Part shown: piece after piece, positions 28,669 to 40,797 of the stretch
Numbering within the stretch: position 1 is the stretch's first letter
Layout of the letters: each line of letters opens with the position of its first letter
Source: Synchiropus splendidus
Taxonomy: Eukaryota > Chordata > Actinopteri > Syngnathiformes > Callionymidae
NCBI RefSeq assembly: GCF_027744825.2
Contig: NC_071336.1
Coordinates: 27,374,501-27,438,500 of the forward strand
Length of the DNA: 64,000 nucleotides
Reading direction: 5' to 3'
Program-made: the position numbers and the translations under genes
The notes under the pieces: generated by a model
The model's input: only the letters and a program-made list of their open reading frames with translations
What the model was told of the DNA's origin: nothing
The model's database searches: none

Positions 28669-30035
28669 GAAAAAATAACCTTTACCTTTAAATGTATTCT
28701 GCTGATGTGAGTTTATACTTCAACATTCATAGGTAAACTAATGTAGCTTATGTCGTACATAAGGAGATCACAGAAAAAAAAGAATGTCCCGCCACAAGCA
28801 AATGCTTACTTCATTTGAATGTTTATAAGTTCAAATAAGCCATAATACATGTTGTATAAACTCTCCCGGTGCTCTGATACACTCCCAGTACATGTATGGT
28901 AATTCGTCCTATAGGTTCATTGAGTGGAATCAGAAGTGTTGATGTTGTGTGAGTTTTATTGCCATCGTTTAAATAACTCATGGAGTAGCGCGGCTCGCGT
29001 GTTAGCGACAGCACAAAACGCAGCCATAGTATAAATATCATATAAAACTGGAGGGCTTGTGTGCTGCTCCGCTGCTGTCCTCCTGCTCAGGGAGCGCTCA
29101 GCGGTAGTCCTGACACTAATTATACCAGACATATTCCAACAATAGTGTTGGGCCAACAAAGGCTTCTCCTCCCTCTGCATGAGTTCTGTTTGTCTATTCA
29201 CACTCACTCAAACTCAAAACACACACTCTACCCGTCTGTTCGCACACACACTGGCATGCACACTCTCACACAGTGACGCACCTCCCGCGACTCCCACCAC
29301 TCCCTGTTAGCGTTAGCGTCTAGCGGGGGCCCCCTCGGCACTGATTTGAGTAATTCACTTATGGCCTTTTGTGATCCCGGGGGGCTTTGTTCGCCCCCTC
29401 CCAAGACAAGAGAGTCCAACTCCACTCAAGCGAGTTCAGTGTCTGTGGCACGAGAGGCCAGGCAGGGACAAAGCAAGTGTCAGGCCTTTGATTCAAGCAA
29501 CTAATGAGTTAGCTGTGAGGATCCTAAACGCGCACAGCGGCTTGGCCATTCATGCTCCTCGACACATACAAGGGATTAGCATGGCTGGCCTGTCGCACTT
29601 GTTAACAGCTTTTGTGTGGCCCATTACTGTGGAAGGGGCCAACATACATGTGAGAGGCTGAGCCGACATGCAAGTCATGCCCAGTTTAGCCATGAATCAT
29701 TAGGCAGCCTATTGACCAAACGTTAGCCGCGTCACAGGAAATACATCGCCGTTATAATGCCAGCGAGAGCCTCGCGGTTTTAATAACCAGCTTGGTTGTA
29801 TGAAGGGCATATTCCCACGCCTTCACCAAGAAACCAAATCCATTTAGTCCCATGATTCATTACACACGCAGCGCACATATCACTGAAGGACTTGCAGAGC
29901 ATCATGGCAAGTGATGGTCACTGGAATTTACTGGTTTGTCACTTTTACACTGGTGCACACTTGACTGTCCGCTGAGAGACGACAATGCGTCTGGGATGAT
30001 TTATAGCTGACAGATAAAGAGCTAGCAGATGCAAT

Positions 30036-30829
30036 AGAGAGTTTTCACGACACGTCATCAAACCCGGAAGCCGCCATGTTGGAGATACTCACTGCTCAAC
30101 ACAGAACGGCGATTCTGCAGCATTTCCTTGAAAAAATGGTGAATTACTGTTGTGGCTGTACGAATAGTTCCGATCGTGAAAAACATTTGGAATTTTATCG
30201 ACTTCCAAAAGTTATTACAAATCTAGAGGAACAATGCCAGAAGTTGTTGGAAGAAAGGAGGCGCTTGTGGTTGGCGAATCTGAACCAGGACCTTTGTGGC
30301 AAAACTGTGAATATTTGCAAAAAAGTATAGCCTAAATGGCCATTAATTCGCATTACATTGCTGTGGAAGAAAATACACATAACTCTTATCAGAACATATT
30401 TGTTGATGCCAACCCACACAGTTATCAATGACTTGTTATAATTGTTTCCTGACCCATCCGCACACCGTCTTGTTATACGCCTCCAAACTCCGGTTTCAAC
30501 ATTTCAGGTCCTCGGCGGTGTATGGACTATGCGAAAAAAAAACAGGCAATTGACAGGATAGGTCACCTATCAGGATATGTCACCGACGGCAGACTGTCCG
30601 GGTCGTTGTTCATCCACGCACCACCAATAGCTCAAGCTCAACTTTTACAAGTGTCGAGCATTTTCGTGTCCCTCTCTGCATGTCCTGTCACTCCCAACTC
30701 ATTTCCTTTTTTTTTGGCATTTTTCCATCGCACCCTTTCACAGTCTATGGGGGTGTTTACAAACAGTATCTCCAACATGGCGGCTTCCGGGTTGGATGAC
30801 GCGGTGATGACGCGCCGTGAAAACCCTCT
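30036..30829 (+). mobile_element. Non-autonomous THAP-type DNA transposon
   Basis: The left end (30036-about 30090) and right end (about 30768-30829) are inverted repeats of roughly 55-60 bp: AGAGAGTTTTCACG against AGAGGGTTTTCACG, then a shared ACCCGGAAGCCGCCATGTTG. The flanks carry AT on both sides (30034-30035 and 30830-30831), consistent with a 2-bp target duplication. The interior of about 680 bp holds the front half of a THAP zinc-finger domain and a second remnant frame (30522-30640). THAP domains are found in transposases of the P, Kolobok and ISL2EU groups; the AT duplication fits ISL2EU best, which is an inference. No full transposase remains. Confidence 0.75.
30076..30330 (+). pseudogene. 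Truncated THAP domain ORF of the transposon
   Basis: An 84-codon frame starts inside the left terminal repeat. From the internal Met at residue 21 it reads M-V-N-Y-C-C-G-C-T-N-S-S, then a conserved F-Y-R-L-P and a Leu-Glu-Glu-Arg-Arg-Arg-Leu-Trp block. This is the start of a THAP (C2CH zinc-finger) domain: the CxxC-like cysteines, the invariant Pro and the Trp are present. The frame stops before the C-x2-H pair that completes zinc binding, so the product could not fold as a normal THAP finger. Downstream, 30522-30640 encodes D-Y-A-K-K-K-Q-A-I-D-R-I-G-H-L in another frame, apparently a later piece of the same ancestral protein. It is a deletion derivative, not a host gene. Confidence 0.7.
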
Positions 30830-33800
30830 ATAGGTGCGTTGTCAGCCGAACAGTTCGAATGCGGATCTGTGTCCCACATGTGTTAGTTACTAAATGGTGG
30901 GTGCTTTTCGCTGATGTTTGACCTTGTATTTGCAGGTAGTTTAGTGACATACAAGCCAGTTTTGAAAATCAAAAATAAAGTTTTACAGGTGGGACGTCAT
31001 TTAACTTTTCCAGTTTCTATATAGAACCTGACATTGTCATCATTCACACCTGGAATTACAGCGATCCACACCCAAGCGCCTTTGAAGAGAGAGTCCACTC
31101 ACCGAGCAACCGACTTATTCTTATTATGAAAAGTTACACCTGCTCATGTGTTAACAATTATTAGGTCATTCTGAAGAGCATGTGCAGCTGTCCAACCAAA
31201 CATTTAATGGACTTAAAAAGATGGCTTTTCTGATCAATACAACGGTCCATCTGTGTAAAAATCAGCCGTAGGGAGGTTGAAATTGACAAAAGCAAAGCAT
31301 GGAAGCCGTGTAACTTCAGATAATGTATTGCATTAGTAATGGAGAATTGTTTTAAAGTGACACCAATGGGACAATAATAGTCCTAAATATGTTGCAAATT
31401 AGACACAGTGCGACACTTTTAGACTTAAAAAGAAATGCAATTGCGTATGAACAAATGAAGTCATTATTAGTCAGATCAGAAATGGCCACCTTGGATTGTG
31501 TCTCTGTGCTGACTGTGCCGACGCACAATAAACACACTGGGTTTTTGCACGCCAAAATAAAACACAGGAATGATGAGACCCTGAGCGCTGGCATTAGTTC
31601 AGTCATAACACTGGGAAGACTTTAACATTAACACTGCAAATATATTGAGCGGCCATACATCTACATTTGTATATAGAACATGGAGGGGGGGGGGATTACA
31701 GACATCGCATGAGGAGGAAAGAGGAAGGAGGAACGTCTGAGCGCTGGCATTTAGCCTGATCACGCACTCTTCACGGAGCACAAGGAGAGAGGCGACTATC
31801 CGTCAGGGCGGTCACTGGAAGCAGCAGAAGGCCACGACCCTCACGGTCGGAGAAAGAAGTCAAGAAGACGGTCGAGAACAGATGTACTTCTTAAAAGCTA
31901 AAGTGTTTTATTCCCTCTGGTTAATAATGGCTCCTGCAGTAGCAGATTCATCTTTTTGAATTTTGATGTCATACAGTGATGTTTTCAGGAGAATGATGTC
32001 ACGATGAAGGTGTGACTATGAGAACCACTGATGCAGGATCAGGTTGCTGACAGCTCAAATGTCACTCGTAAAAGCAGATACAACACTCTCAATGTAGCTG
32101 GTCATTTCGTGCTACCAACATCACAACGACACTGGCAAGTCAACTTCAATCTGCCCGCCGGCCTGTTGTGACATGTGACATTTCACTGATATGATGGGCT
32201 GATGGACGGACGTCCTGGCTCTGCTCCTCTGGGCCTCACTGGGTGGCGTGCAGGAGCGCGCAGCTTTGCAACTGTCCAGCGCAACTTCACAAATGTGAGC
32301 ATTCATTGACAGTTCGTCCGCGTTCATCACAAGTTGATATGATTCCCGATGATTTCTGTCCCGCTGCGCCTGGGCAACGTGCTGGGATCAAAAAAAACGG
32401 GAGCAGAAAGAAGAGGCCAAAGGTTTTGACCTCCGCTCAGTTTGAGTGTTCACTTCAGAAAATGTGTAGACAGATGTAACAAATGGGTTAATGAGGTGCG
32501 GCGACCTGCGCTCTGTTGATGATACGGGAGCCAGAGGTCACCAAACACAGGGCAGAGACCCGAAGTTATCTCAGTTTAGCCGAGGTATTGAACTATAACG
32601 ACTTAGTAACCTGGGTATTTTGCATCATTTCAAAACAAATTGAGCTGCAGAGAGGCGTCTTTTACCACTGCTACAGCTGAGAAATCCAGGTCACGAGCCT
32701 AAAATCCTATGTTGTGTGTGTCATAGAACACAAAGACACTAAGAGTATTCTCCTCCTCCTCCATTGAAGGCATCAGCTAGCAGCAGCTAGAAATCTTTCT
32801 AGCAACTAAAGAGGGCCACACAGATGAGGATTTTCACAATCAAAACGCGTTTTTTTTAGAAGTGCATTGGGTGACGGTGGATTTCTATCGGAAGAATCCC
32901 TCAACTGAATGACAGGAACTCATGGCCTGGACATACAGACTGGGTTAGAACAGCTGCAGATAGGATCGAGATTTACTTTTTATGATAAAAAAAATCACCT
33001 CTGTACCTGCCTGTTTCAGTCAGATGGGTCAGGTTTTTGAATTGCAACATTATATTCCACGCAACAGTTTAAGTCAGGAGCGATTCAGGAGCTTTATAGG
33101 CGACTGGCAACTGAATGAGGGCATGAGGTGATGACAAACTATCTCCTCCTGACCAATAAAGTCAATGGTGTCGGCCATTCTTTTCCGTGCTTCTCCCCTA
33201 ACCAACAGAACAAGCAGCTACTGAAGGAAGTGTTGAGTGACTCAGAGTAGAGCAGCAGTGTGTTGAGGATCCAGATGTTGAAGGAACCATTACGTTGTCA
33301 TAAGTAAGACCCAACAATACGATCATGAGCAACACAGTTCCAAATGTTACGGGAGTTTTCACCAACAGCAATGGTTAGCGTGCGAAATTCAAATGTGTGA
33401 ATTGAGTTTAGAGTCATATGCAAAGTGAAACACAAACCAATTCCATTCAGTGATGCAATTTATGGGTTGCCATGTGAGATGGGCCAGGGAATTATGACAG
33501 TTTAGCTCTATTTCAAAAACTCAACAGACCACAATTTGACTACTTCTTGACCTTTTCAGTTCAGTTCTGCTCATGTATTTCTCTTGGCTTCTGCCCTGCT
33601 GTCTTGTCTGCCTTTGGGTTGTAGAGTATGGAGAGGAAGAGAAAAAAGTCCAGGGTCACTGAGAGTTTAGTAAACACAAACTCTATCTATAATGTGACCT
33701 GATTCACATGTTCACCCTTGAGCCAAAAGCCCATTCAAAAACTACAAGCACGCGATGCACGCACTTCCCTCTTTGGGAAAAATCAAGAGCTCTTGCACTT

Positions 33801-34421
33801 GAAATGACTTGATTTGATGCAGATTTGACATGAAAAACGGATTAACCTAAATATTTGACAACAGGAGGATTACATCCATTAAACCCCTTAAAATTTTAGA
33901 TGAAAGGAAAGGGACCTAAACGGACTTTCGGACTTGTTCCTCAAAAAAAAAAAAAAAATGATGCGGCGCTAGTTACAAAACAGCCCTCTGTCTGCCGGTT
34001 GACGTCAGGTGCCGTTAGCCTGGCGTGTGTCTGCGGGCTCTTGTCACCTTCCTCTTCCTCTTTTACTCACAGAGAATACGTCTGACAACACACGCGCTAC
34101 AACATTTTGAAACTGCTCCTATCACAATATTGCTGGGTGTTTGGGAAACTTGTGGGCCTCAACGTGACATTTGTACTCAGAAGCGTCTGAAATGTTTAAA
34201 AAGTTGCCAGCAGAACAGTCTGTAACTGGCGTGAAATCATTAGCATGATGGGAGTTTTCTGCTTTTTCAATTTACTTTCAAGCCACACGTCACACTTGTG
34301 TGTAGCCAAACTTGTCCCTAGGACCATACGTTAACACATCATTCATGACTTTGCAAACTTTAAGCGAATTATCTGACACATGCAGAGTGCTGTAACACTG
34401 AAGTCCTTATACGTCACTGAT

Positions 34422-34480
34422 CAAACCCAAGGCCCAGGGGCCGAATCTGGCCCACCAAGTTGTATATGTGGCCCAGAATA
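34422..34480. repeat. Dispersed 'GGCCC' repeat, copy 1
   Basis: AAACCCAAGGCCCAGGGGCC followed by a GAATCTGGCCCACCAAGTTG...TGTGGCCC block matches the segment at 45582-45645 in order and spacing. It belongs to a common vertebrate interspersed repeat in which 'gcccgcgggccaaatctggcccgc...gtggcccgc' is typical. Confidence 0.6.
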
Positions 34481-35522
34481 GCTTTATATGTGTATAGTTG
34501 CCACAAATTTTCCAACAAAGACTAGATTACCTCCAGTGGATATGTCTATCCAGTGGAGAAGTGTCCTTTAATCCAGGAAAAAGAAACTGTATGATGTTAA
34601 TGAAAGCTAATTTGCTGAAAGCTGATGTAGATTTTGAGGTGGGGTTCATGCGCTCACTTATATTCCTCGTGCGACCTTGGCCTCCTCAAACACAAACACA
34701 TGGATTGACACCAAGAGTGTTCGTTCCCAGGGTGTGATCGGTCACCACAAAGTTCAGGACGTGAGACGGTGACAGGCGCCGTCAAAATAAACTTGTGTCG
34801 CACCTTAGCCAGCAAGCGTCGGGTGCTGCAGACACACACACGGGGGCCGCTACATAACACGTTCTGGCTGGCTGTCGCAGGGTTATATCCAGGAGATTTA
34901 AATGCATCACAATGCGGCTTCCTGTAAACACAGACATAGCTCTCAGCTGTTCCCGCTGGCATGCTCGGCGGCACGGCGTGAATGCTGGACAGTTAGAAAA
35001 AGCAACTCCATTTTGACTAATATCAATTGTCCCATTGTTTTGTGTGATAGATGAGTTGACTATGGTGTTCAGAATCTTCAATCCAGCGATGTTCCTGGTT
35101 TGAATATATCTCTAATTTAACTATCACTGTGATGAAATATGGATATTTCCTGCTTTATGTTTTTGTGTTAACATCAGCCCTCTTATCCAGCGCAAAGTTG
35201 TCATTTGTTTTGCCTCCATGCTGATTTTTATTCTTCCATTTTTCACGACACAAATTCATTTAAATGTACTAAACTCGAGTGCTGCTCATTTACGGAGCAA
35301 AGCCTGCGGGTCATGGCTGGATACCCGTTTGTAAATAGTATGTTTAAAAGCGAGGAAACATTATCATCCCTAATAAAAACAAATCATACCGGAGGAGGTA
35401 AAGGCAACGGAGTAGAGAGACAAAGGAGGAGGGATAGTTAATCCTCTGGGTAAATATTTAACAAGCTCAGCAATTACAGCGAGGGCAGAGACCTAACATG
35501 GATGGGGAGGGCAGTGCAGCTT

Positions 35523-35547
35523 CACACACACACACACACACACACAC
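35523..35547. repeat. (CA)n microsatellite
   Basis: Twelve CA units without interruption. Confidence 0.95.
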
Positions 35548-36456
35548 GCCTCACAAGATGCTTGAAAATAACTAAATGTGTCTTCCGAGAGATGATAACT
35601 AGAGAAGGCGTTTGCGACAAATACATGTTTTGGAACATCATACGCTCTGAAGCCCAGCTTCAGGATTAAACCTCTGAGCTTGGCCTGCTTTAGTGACCCC
35701 TGACCTCTGGTGTGCAGGTGCGTGTTCAACCGTTTTCCCCAGCCATTTTTCTGTCATATGAGTTCCTCCTTGATGTTCATTTTGATGTTCAAACATTGTT
35801 GGCTGCTTGTGAAAAAAAATGTTTTCCTTAATAATGAAAAACATATACATACACCCTGGACATTTTGCATTGCCATTTAACGTCCTTTGGGTTAGGACCA
35901 CAAAAGCAAATCAGGTCAGTGTTGCATATGGAAGAGGCACCAAAAATAATCGTCAGATCTGATTATTTTTGTTGGATAAAACCACTCACACTAGGGTGCA
36001 ACTTGTTTTTGTCCATCTTAAAGACAGAAATAATCTACAATAAATAGTATTTGAAGGAAAACTATAATCAATATGCAAAAACCTTTTTTGCTAGTCCTCA
36101 CATGACTAGACCGCTGCGCACTTGAACCCCTCTCAGCTCCTGTTTTTCCTACAGCACTTAAACACAACATGGTTGTCACCTTGTATTTACACATGAACAG
36201 CCCGGAGCTACATTTGTAAATTGTGCATGTACACACAGTTGAGCTCCACCCTCAAACAGTCATGCCATAATTTCACCCACACAAAAACACTTTGCACTCG
36301 ACAGGAGAGTTTTATAATTGGTGTTGTTTTGAGATCCAACATGAAGCAGCAGCTTCGACCAAGCTTCCATCCCGCCTCTGAGCTTCACACAGCCCCTCTA
36401 GTGGACAAAAGACGTAACTGCGTTTCAACCCGACAGCACTGTTCACTGTTTTCGGT

Positions 36457-36480
36457 AAAATAAATAAATAAATAAATAAA
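36457..36480. repeat. (AAAT)n microsatellite
   Basis: About six AAAT/TAAA units. Confidence 0.9.
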
Positions 36481-37433
36481 AGTGCATCAATGCATGATTC
36501 TGGGTCATGTGAGCCGTGAATGACTCACAGTTGGGGGAATAAAAAAATAGAAAAAAAGGAACTGATTGTTGTTCCAAACCACAGGAAGGATGTGGACATG
36601 TATTCAGCTTTAAATGTATCTGGAAAAGCTCTGGCTGCTCTCCATGTTTGAACATCGGTGGGGTGGAAAAAAAAAGGGAAGAAAAGAAAAGTGTCAAGAT
36701 GACCAAACGAAGAAGCGGCGGAGAGGTTGGAGATGTATCCAGATCTAAATCCCTGATGTTCCTGTGTAATTAATCTCATTAGCCGAGCATCAATACAGAG
36801 TGGAGCTGCTGTTTCTGATTAAGATCCTGCAGAGGTGGAGCAGCCAGGACTCAAATCAATTATGACTGTACTGTTCACATCAAGGGACGCAAATGAACCA
36901 TTGCGTTACTCAAGGATGAAGGGCAAGAGCAGCATTAGGGTGAAGGCAAAAAGTTGCATTGAGTTGACAGTGAAGGTGAAGATACGTTGATATATTTGAC
37001 TCAATACATTGGATTAATTCGTAGAAATAGTGACCTAAAAATGCATTTTGTTTTATATGAAGCAAAGTCATGTAGAAGGACGGATTGATGTAATGTAAAT
37101 GCATAAGTTCTAAGCATCAGTTTTGGGCTTATGTGCTGCGCAGGATAGAAGCAACAAAGTGATGACAACACACGTGCGAACCCTGTTGCTGGAGATCCAG
37201 CGAGGAACGATATCAGCGCTGGTATCAACACACCTTTCATCGCCTCCCTCACTCTCGCCATCCTCCCTCTTCCCACCTTTCTGTTGCATTATTTGGCTGT
37301 GCACGGACGCAGCGGTTTCCAGCTCTCCGTGCTCCCTTATCCAGGAAAGGCACTTTTAATAAGTCCGATTAGCACCTGCGCTGGATCTTTGCGTGATGCC
37401 TAAGCTAAAAGAGGAAAAGGAGTGTGTGTTCAG

Positions 37434-37460
37434 GTGTGTGTGTGTGTGTGTGTGTGTGTG
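37434..37460. repeat. (GT)n microsatellite
   Basis: Thirteen GT units. Confidence 0.95.
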
Positions 37461-38554
37461 AGTCCTCGGCCATCTCTGGGTTCCATGCCAACTCAAGGAA
37501 GTGGATGATGGGGCTTAAGGGTTCTCTGAGGATCGGATGAGGTGATTCAGGACGGCCACATGTGCAAAAAAGAATATAACCTGGAAGATCAAGGGCCCCA
37601 CGTGACTCCAATTGATGCCCTGGATGATTCAAACTTAGCGGAGCTATTTTAATGGCTGATGCAATCGGTTTCTAAAACCCTGGGTCACCGTTGGCCTAAT
37701 CTTTGCAACGGTCACTCTCTCACACTTTCATTGAAACTTTGTTTCCCTCCTTTTTGGCAGGACAGAGGGGCGTTTCATCCCTGCTTCCTAAAATAAAAGA
37801 GTGCCACTTGTCTTTGGAGAGCGCCGCTGCGTCCAGCAGCATCTGTGTGTACATGGCTGCTGCCCAACGCCACCGGCAACTAAATACGTTCCGAAGGGGA
37901 GCATGAATATTTGAATGTGGAGCAACTCGAGGACAGGACGGGAAAGTGGGGAAACAAGACAGAACCTTTTAATTACACGTGGCTGAAAGATAACAGGCGC
38001 CCTCTGAGGATCTCCTTCCTCTGAGCCCAGAAGCTTAAATATATATGGAGGCGAGTGTTTCAGGCCCTTCAAAATCAGAGCCTTTGCGAGTTTTATTTTT
38101 TAATTATATATTCCAAATATTTTATTTCCAAAAATATGGTACCAAGAATTTATTTATTTTTAATAAATAATTTTCACATTGAATTGGCAGTGAATAATAA
38201 TACAAAATAAAATGCTAACTGGTTGCATTTTTTGAAATATATTATAAATATTTTAATTACAAAACAGATTCAGTTTCAGCCCTTTTTCTTACTAATTAAC
38301 ATGAATTATTATATTATTATTAAAATATTTTGATTCTACTGTTGTTGTAAATTCTACTGAATTAACTTTTTTTATGTAATGCAAAACAAAATCCCTTTTA
38401 AAAAGTGCACCAGTCATGTGAGCCATATATTTGAAACTAATATTCACACGTCTTTGTTGTCATCGTGTTTTACTACCTAGTACAGTGTTTGTGTTGTGTC
38501 GTGAGAGGTGTCCTTAAAGTTTCATGAATCAAAAACAACCAAATTCTTCTTTAC

Positions 38555-39692
38555 CTTGGAAGAAGCTTTTGACTCGGAGGTAGGACACTGCCAGACGCAG
38601 CACAGAGAGCTTGTCCAGTTTTGAGATGACGTCCGGGGGGAATGGCAGCAGGCTGGCCAGCCGGTCCAGCTCTGCGTTCAACCGGTCTCTGTGCCGCTTG
38701 GACGGGTTGGTCTTCTCATTGGCAGAGGACGGCTTCCTAACAGTGACAGGTGGGTGTCAGACCGGACCACATTAAACATAAATCATGCTTTACAGAAAAA
38801 AAAGATCTTTCTGGGTTAAATGTCTCTTGGATTTGTCTGATGTTTACTTTATATTTAAGCACACACTTTGGAAAACCTCCTCAGACAAGCGGTGAGTGAC
38901 AGTTGCGTTAACAAGTGAAGCTAAACAGAAACAAAAGTTAGTTTAAAATCTAACAAACACATGACACAGGCCTTTTCGGGACGCTTACACTGGGGTGTCG
39001 AGGCCTGCTGGTCTTGCAGGTCTAAAAGATAATATTATTCATTAATCAGTCAAATACATACATTTGGTGATCTAAAGTGTGGAAGGTAAAATAATAAATC
39101 TTTATTTCACAACATTTTGAATCGCCTTCATTTGGCTCAAGACAGCAGACGGCTCCTCGGGGTACTTTTTTTTTCAGGCTCAGTTATTTGTGTATTTTAC
39201 TTTGGAGCAGTTTTATCAGCTGGACTTAACATGAGCCGTATGATATGTAATGGTCAGCTCTGATTTCCACAGCTGACAGTTATTCTTCAGATTCACATAT
39301 GAATGTTGGACTCCATTCCCACATCAAGGGAACACGGAGCAGAAGAACAAGCAAATAATAAGTTGTCTGCCTCAAGTTCATGTACTTTATAATGCACTGC
39401 CAGCACTGGACTAAAGAATGATATAAAACCTGGAAATAAAGTACATCCAGGCTGCTCAGAGGCAACATATTTTGCAATGCAACAGTACAGAAATAAAAGG
39501 ATTTAAGTGTTTTAAAAACTTGACATGGAGAGTGAATAATGAACACTCAGATGTTTTCTTTGCTTCTCTGTGTGAGCAGATGCAACAGTGGCAGTCACAT
39601 TAAACACACAAGTTCACACGGCTTCTTAACTGTTTCTGGATGGGCTTCCTCCTCTTCCTGCCCGCATACATGCAGTCTCCAGGAGGAATCAT
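38555..39692 (-). CDS. ahrr: Aryl hydrocarbon receptor repressor, first coding exons
   Basis: AHRR is a nuclear bHLH-PAS protein that competes with AHR for ARNT and for xenobiotic response elements, damping dioxin-receptor signalling. Two coding exons are visible: 39631-39692 (start [17 protein letters not shown], containing the nuclear localisation signal) and 38555-38736 (bHLH). The 39630 donor GTTAAG and the 38736 acceptor TTAG keep the frame, rebuilding a Gln codon at the join. The second exon has the basic region [10 protein letters not shown], helix L-A-S-L-L-P-F, helix 2 [10 protein letters not shown] and ends V-K-S-F-F-Q. The M-I-P-P-G start and V-K-S-F-F-Q (AHR has A-K-S-F-F) favour AHRR over AHR. 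The 38554 donor is GTAAAG; the PAS exons are not found, so the gene is 3'-partial. Which teleost paralogue (a or b) cannot be said. Confidence 0.93.
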
Positions 39693-39723
39693 GATCCTGC
39701 GCTCCGTGGAGGTAACAGGTGCT
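39693..39723 (-). other. ahrr: ahrr 5' UTR part of exon 2
   Basis: Upstream of the ATG the minus strand reads a strong pyrimidine-rich acceptor (TTTGTCTTTCTTCTCCACAG) immediately before 39723, so the first coding exon begins with about 31 nt of 5' UTR. This implies at least one upstream non-coding exon. Confidence 0.65.
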
Positions 39724-40098
39724 CTGTGGAGAAGAAAGACAAACTTTTCCACCAGTGGAACATCCACAAGCTTCTCCTTGGATCTTAAAGCTCATTTTGT
39801 TGGTAAAGAATCACTCCAGTTCGGATAATGCCTACATTTTCAGGAGCAACTGTTTGAATGTGGTTATTAATTTTTAATGCATAGAACAAAAAATATATAT
39901 TCACTTTATAATATAAGCACAATAACAATGGCTTACCCTGTCGTCCTGTGGGTGGCGGTTAATTCCAGTATAGTGTCGTTTGTTGAATCACATTAAGTGC
40001 AGAAACAAGACCAAAAAAAAAAAGCAAAACAAAAAAAAACAAAAGATGCCTCTCCACGAGCGCCCACTCGAAATAAAAAAAAAGCCCAGTAATAAATC

Positions 40099-40105
40099 CA
40101 CGCGA
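40099..40105 (-). promoter_or_regulatory. XRE core (TCGCGTG)
   Basis: Matches the AHR-ARNT binding core TNGCGTG on the minus strand. It lies about 0.4 kb upstream of the ahrr ATG. AHRR is a known AHR target gene, which makes the site plausible; binding is inferred. Confidence 0.5.
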
Positions 40106-40265
40106 AATGAGATAAATGAGAGAGTTGCTGGGAGCTGATGTTTTCATCAGCGCTGCGCTGCTCGGGGCAGATGTTGGCCGCTGATGCTTTATACTCAAAT
40201 GAGTCGCCTTCACTTCCTCGCGTTTCAGGTGGCGGATTCCACTGAATGACATGTCGAGCTCTTCG

Positions 40266-40272
40266 CACGCAA
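40266..40272 (-). promoter_or_regulatory. XRE core (TTGCGTG)
   Basis: A TTGCGTG core, a canonical AHR-ARNT site, in the ahrr upstream region and on the same strand as the gene. Confidence 0.55.
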
Positions 40273-40780
40273 CTCTGTGCCTCGCAAACACGGAGCAGCG
40301 CACACACACTTCACACGCGTATACACAAACACACGAGGATCCCGGCGCCTTCACGGACTCGGCTCGTATGGGATTTTCCTGCTTTCACTCCGACTTGAGG
40401 GTTATAGCAGTTCCTCAGATCCTCATCCTCAGACGCAGTACTTGAGCCTTAATATAAGCGAGTTATATTATTGTAGTCGTTTTAAACCATCAGTCTAAAT
40501 CAGCTGATATTTTAATGAATCGTACCAGTAGTAGCGCTGGACTTAAACTCAAAACATAACCTATGAAATGAATGAAAATGACTCGATATGTTTTACTTTA
40601 TTTACTGTTTCATTTATGCAAAAACGAAAAGGCTTAACGATCACGTTGACCTTAAACTGCGTGTCGCGTTTGTAAATAACGAGGTTTACTGAACGCGCCA
40701 TTAGCCCAACCCGACCCGAGAGGGGAGTCACGCACGGCGCGCGCGCGCGCACTCACACACCAGACAGGAGGGAGGGATCA

Positions 40781-40787
40781 CACGCGA
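40781..40787 (-). promoter_or_regulatory. XRE core (TCGCGTG)
   Basis: The third TNGCGTG core in 0.7 kb. It sits in the CpG-rich block next to the candidate first-exon donors of ahrr. Confidence 0.5.
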
Positions 40788-40797
40788 AGGGCATTTC

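Larger units (their letters stand above)
1..38554 (-). other. Gene-free stretch, probable long ahrr intron
   Basis: I find no exon with homology plus matching splice sites in this stretch. It lies directly 3' of the ahrr bHLH exon (minus strand), whose donor at 38554 is intact, so the PAS-domain exons must lie further left or outside the window. The open frames here are short, unrelated to known families by eye, and occur on both strands at the rate expected by chance. Content that can be named is listed separately: microsatellites, hairpins, LINE scraps, a THAP transposon and dispersed repeats. That the whole stretch is one intron is inference; a nested gene or a short non-coding exon could be missed. 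Confidence 0.5.

Noticed and set aside
38988..39020. Possible extra ahrr exon with acceptor and donor-like ends (reading T-C-K-T-S-R-P-R)
   Set aside because: The exons at 39631-39692 and 38555-38736 already join in the correct phase and rebuild the conserved K-Q-K-P junction; inserting this piece breaks the protein.
40737..40750. (GC)n run as a special element
   Set aside because: Only seven units; common in CpG-rich promoters.
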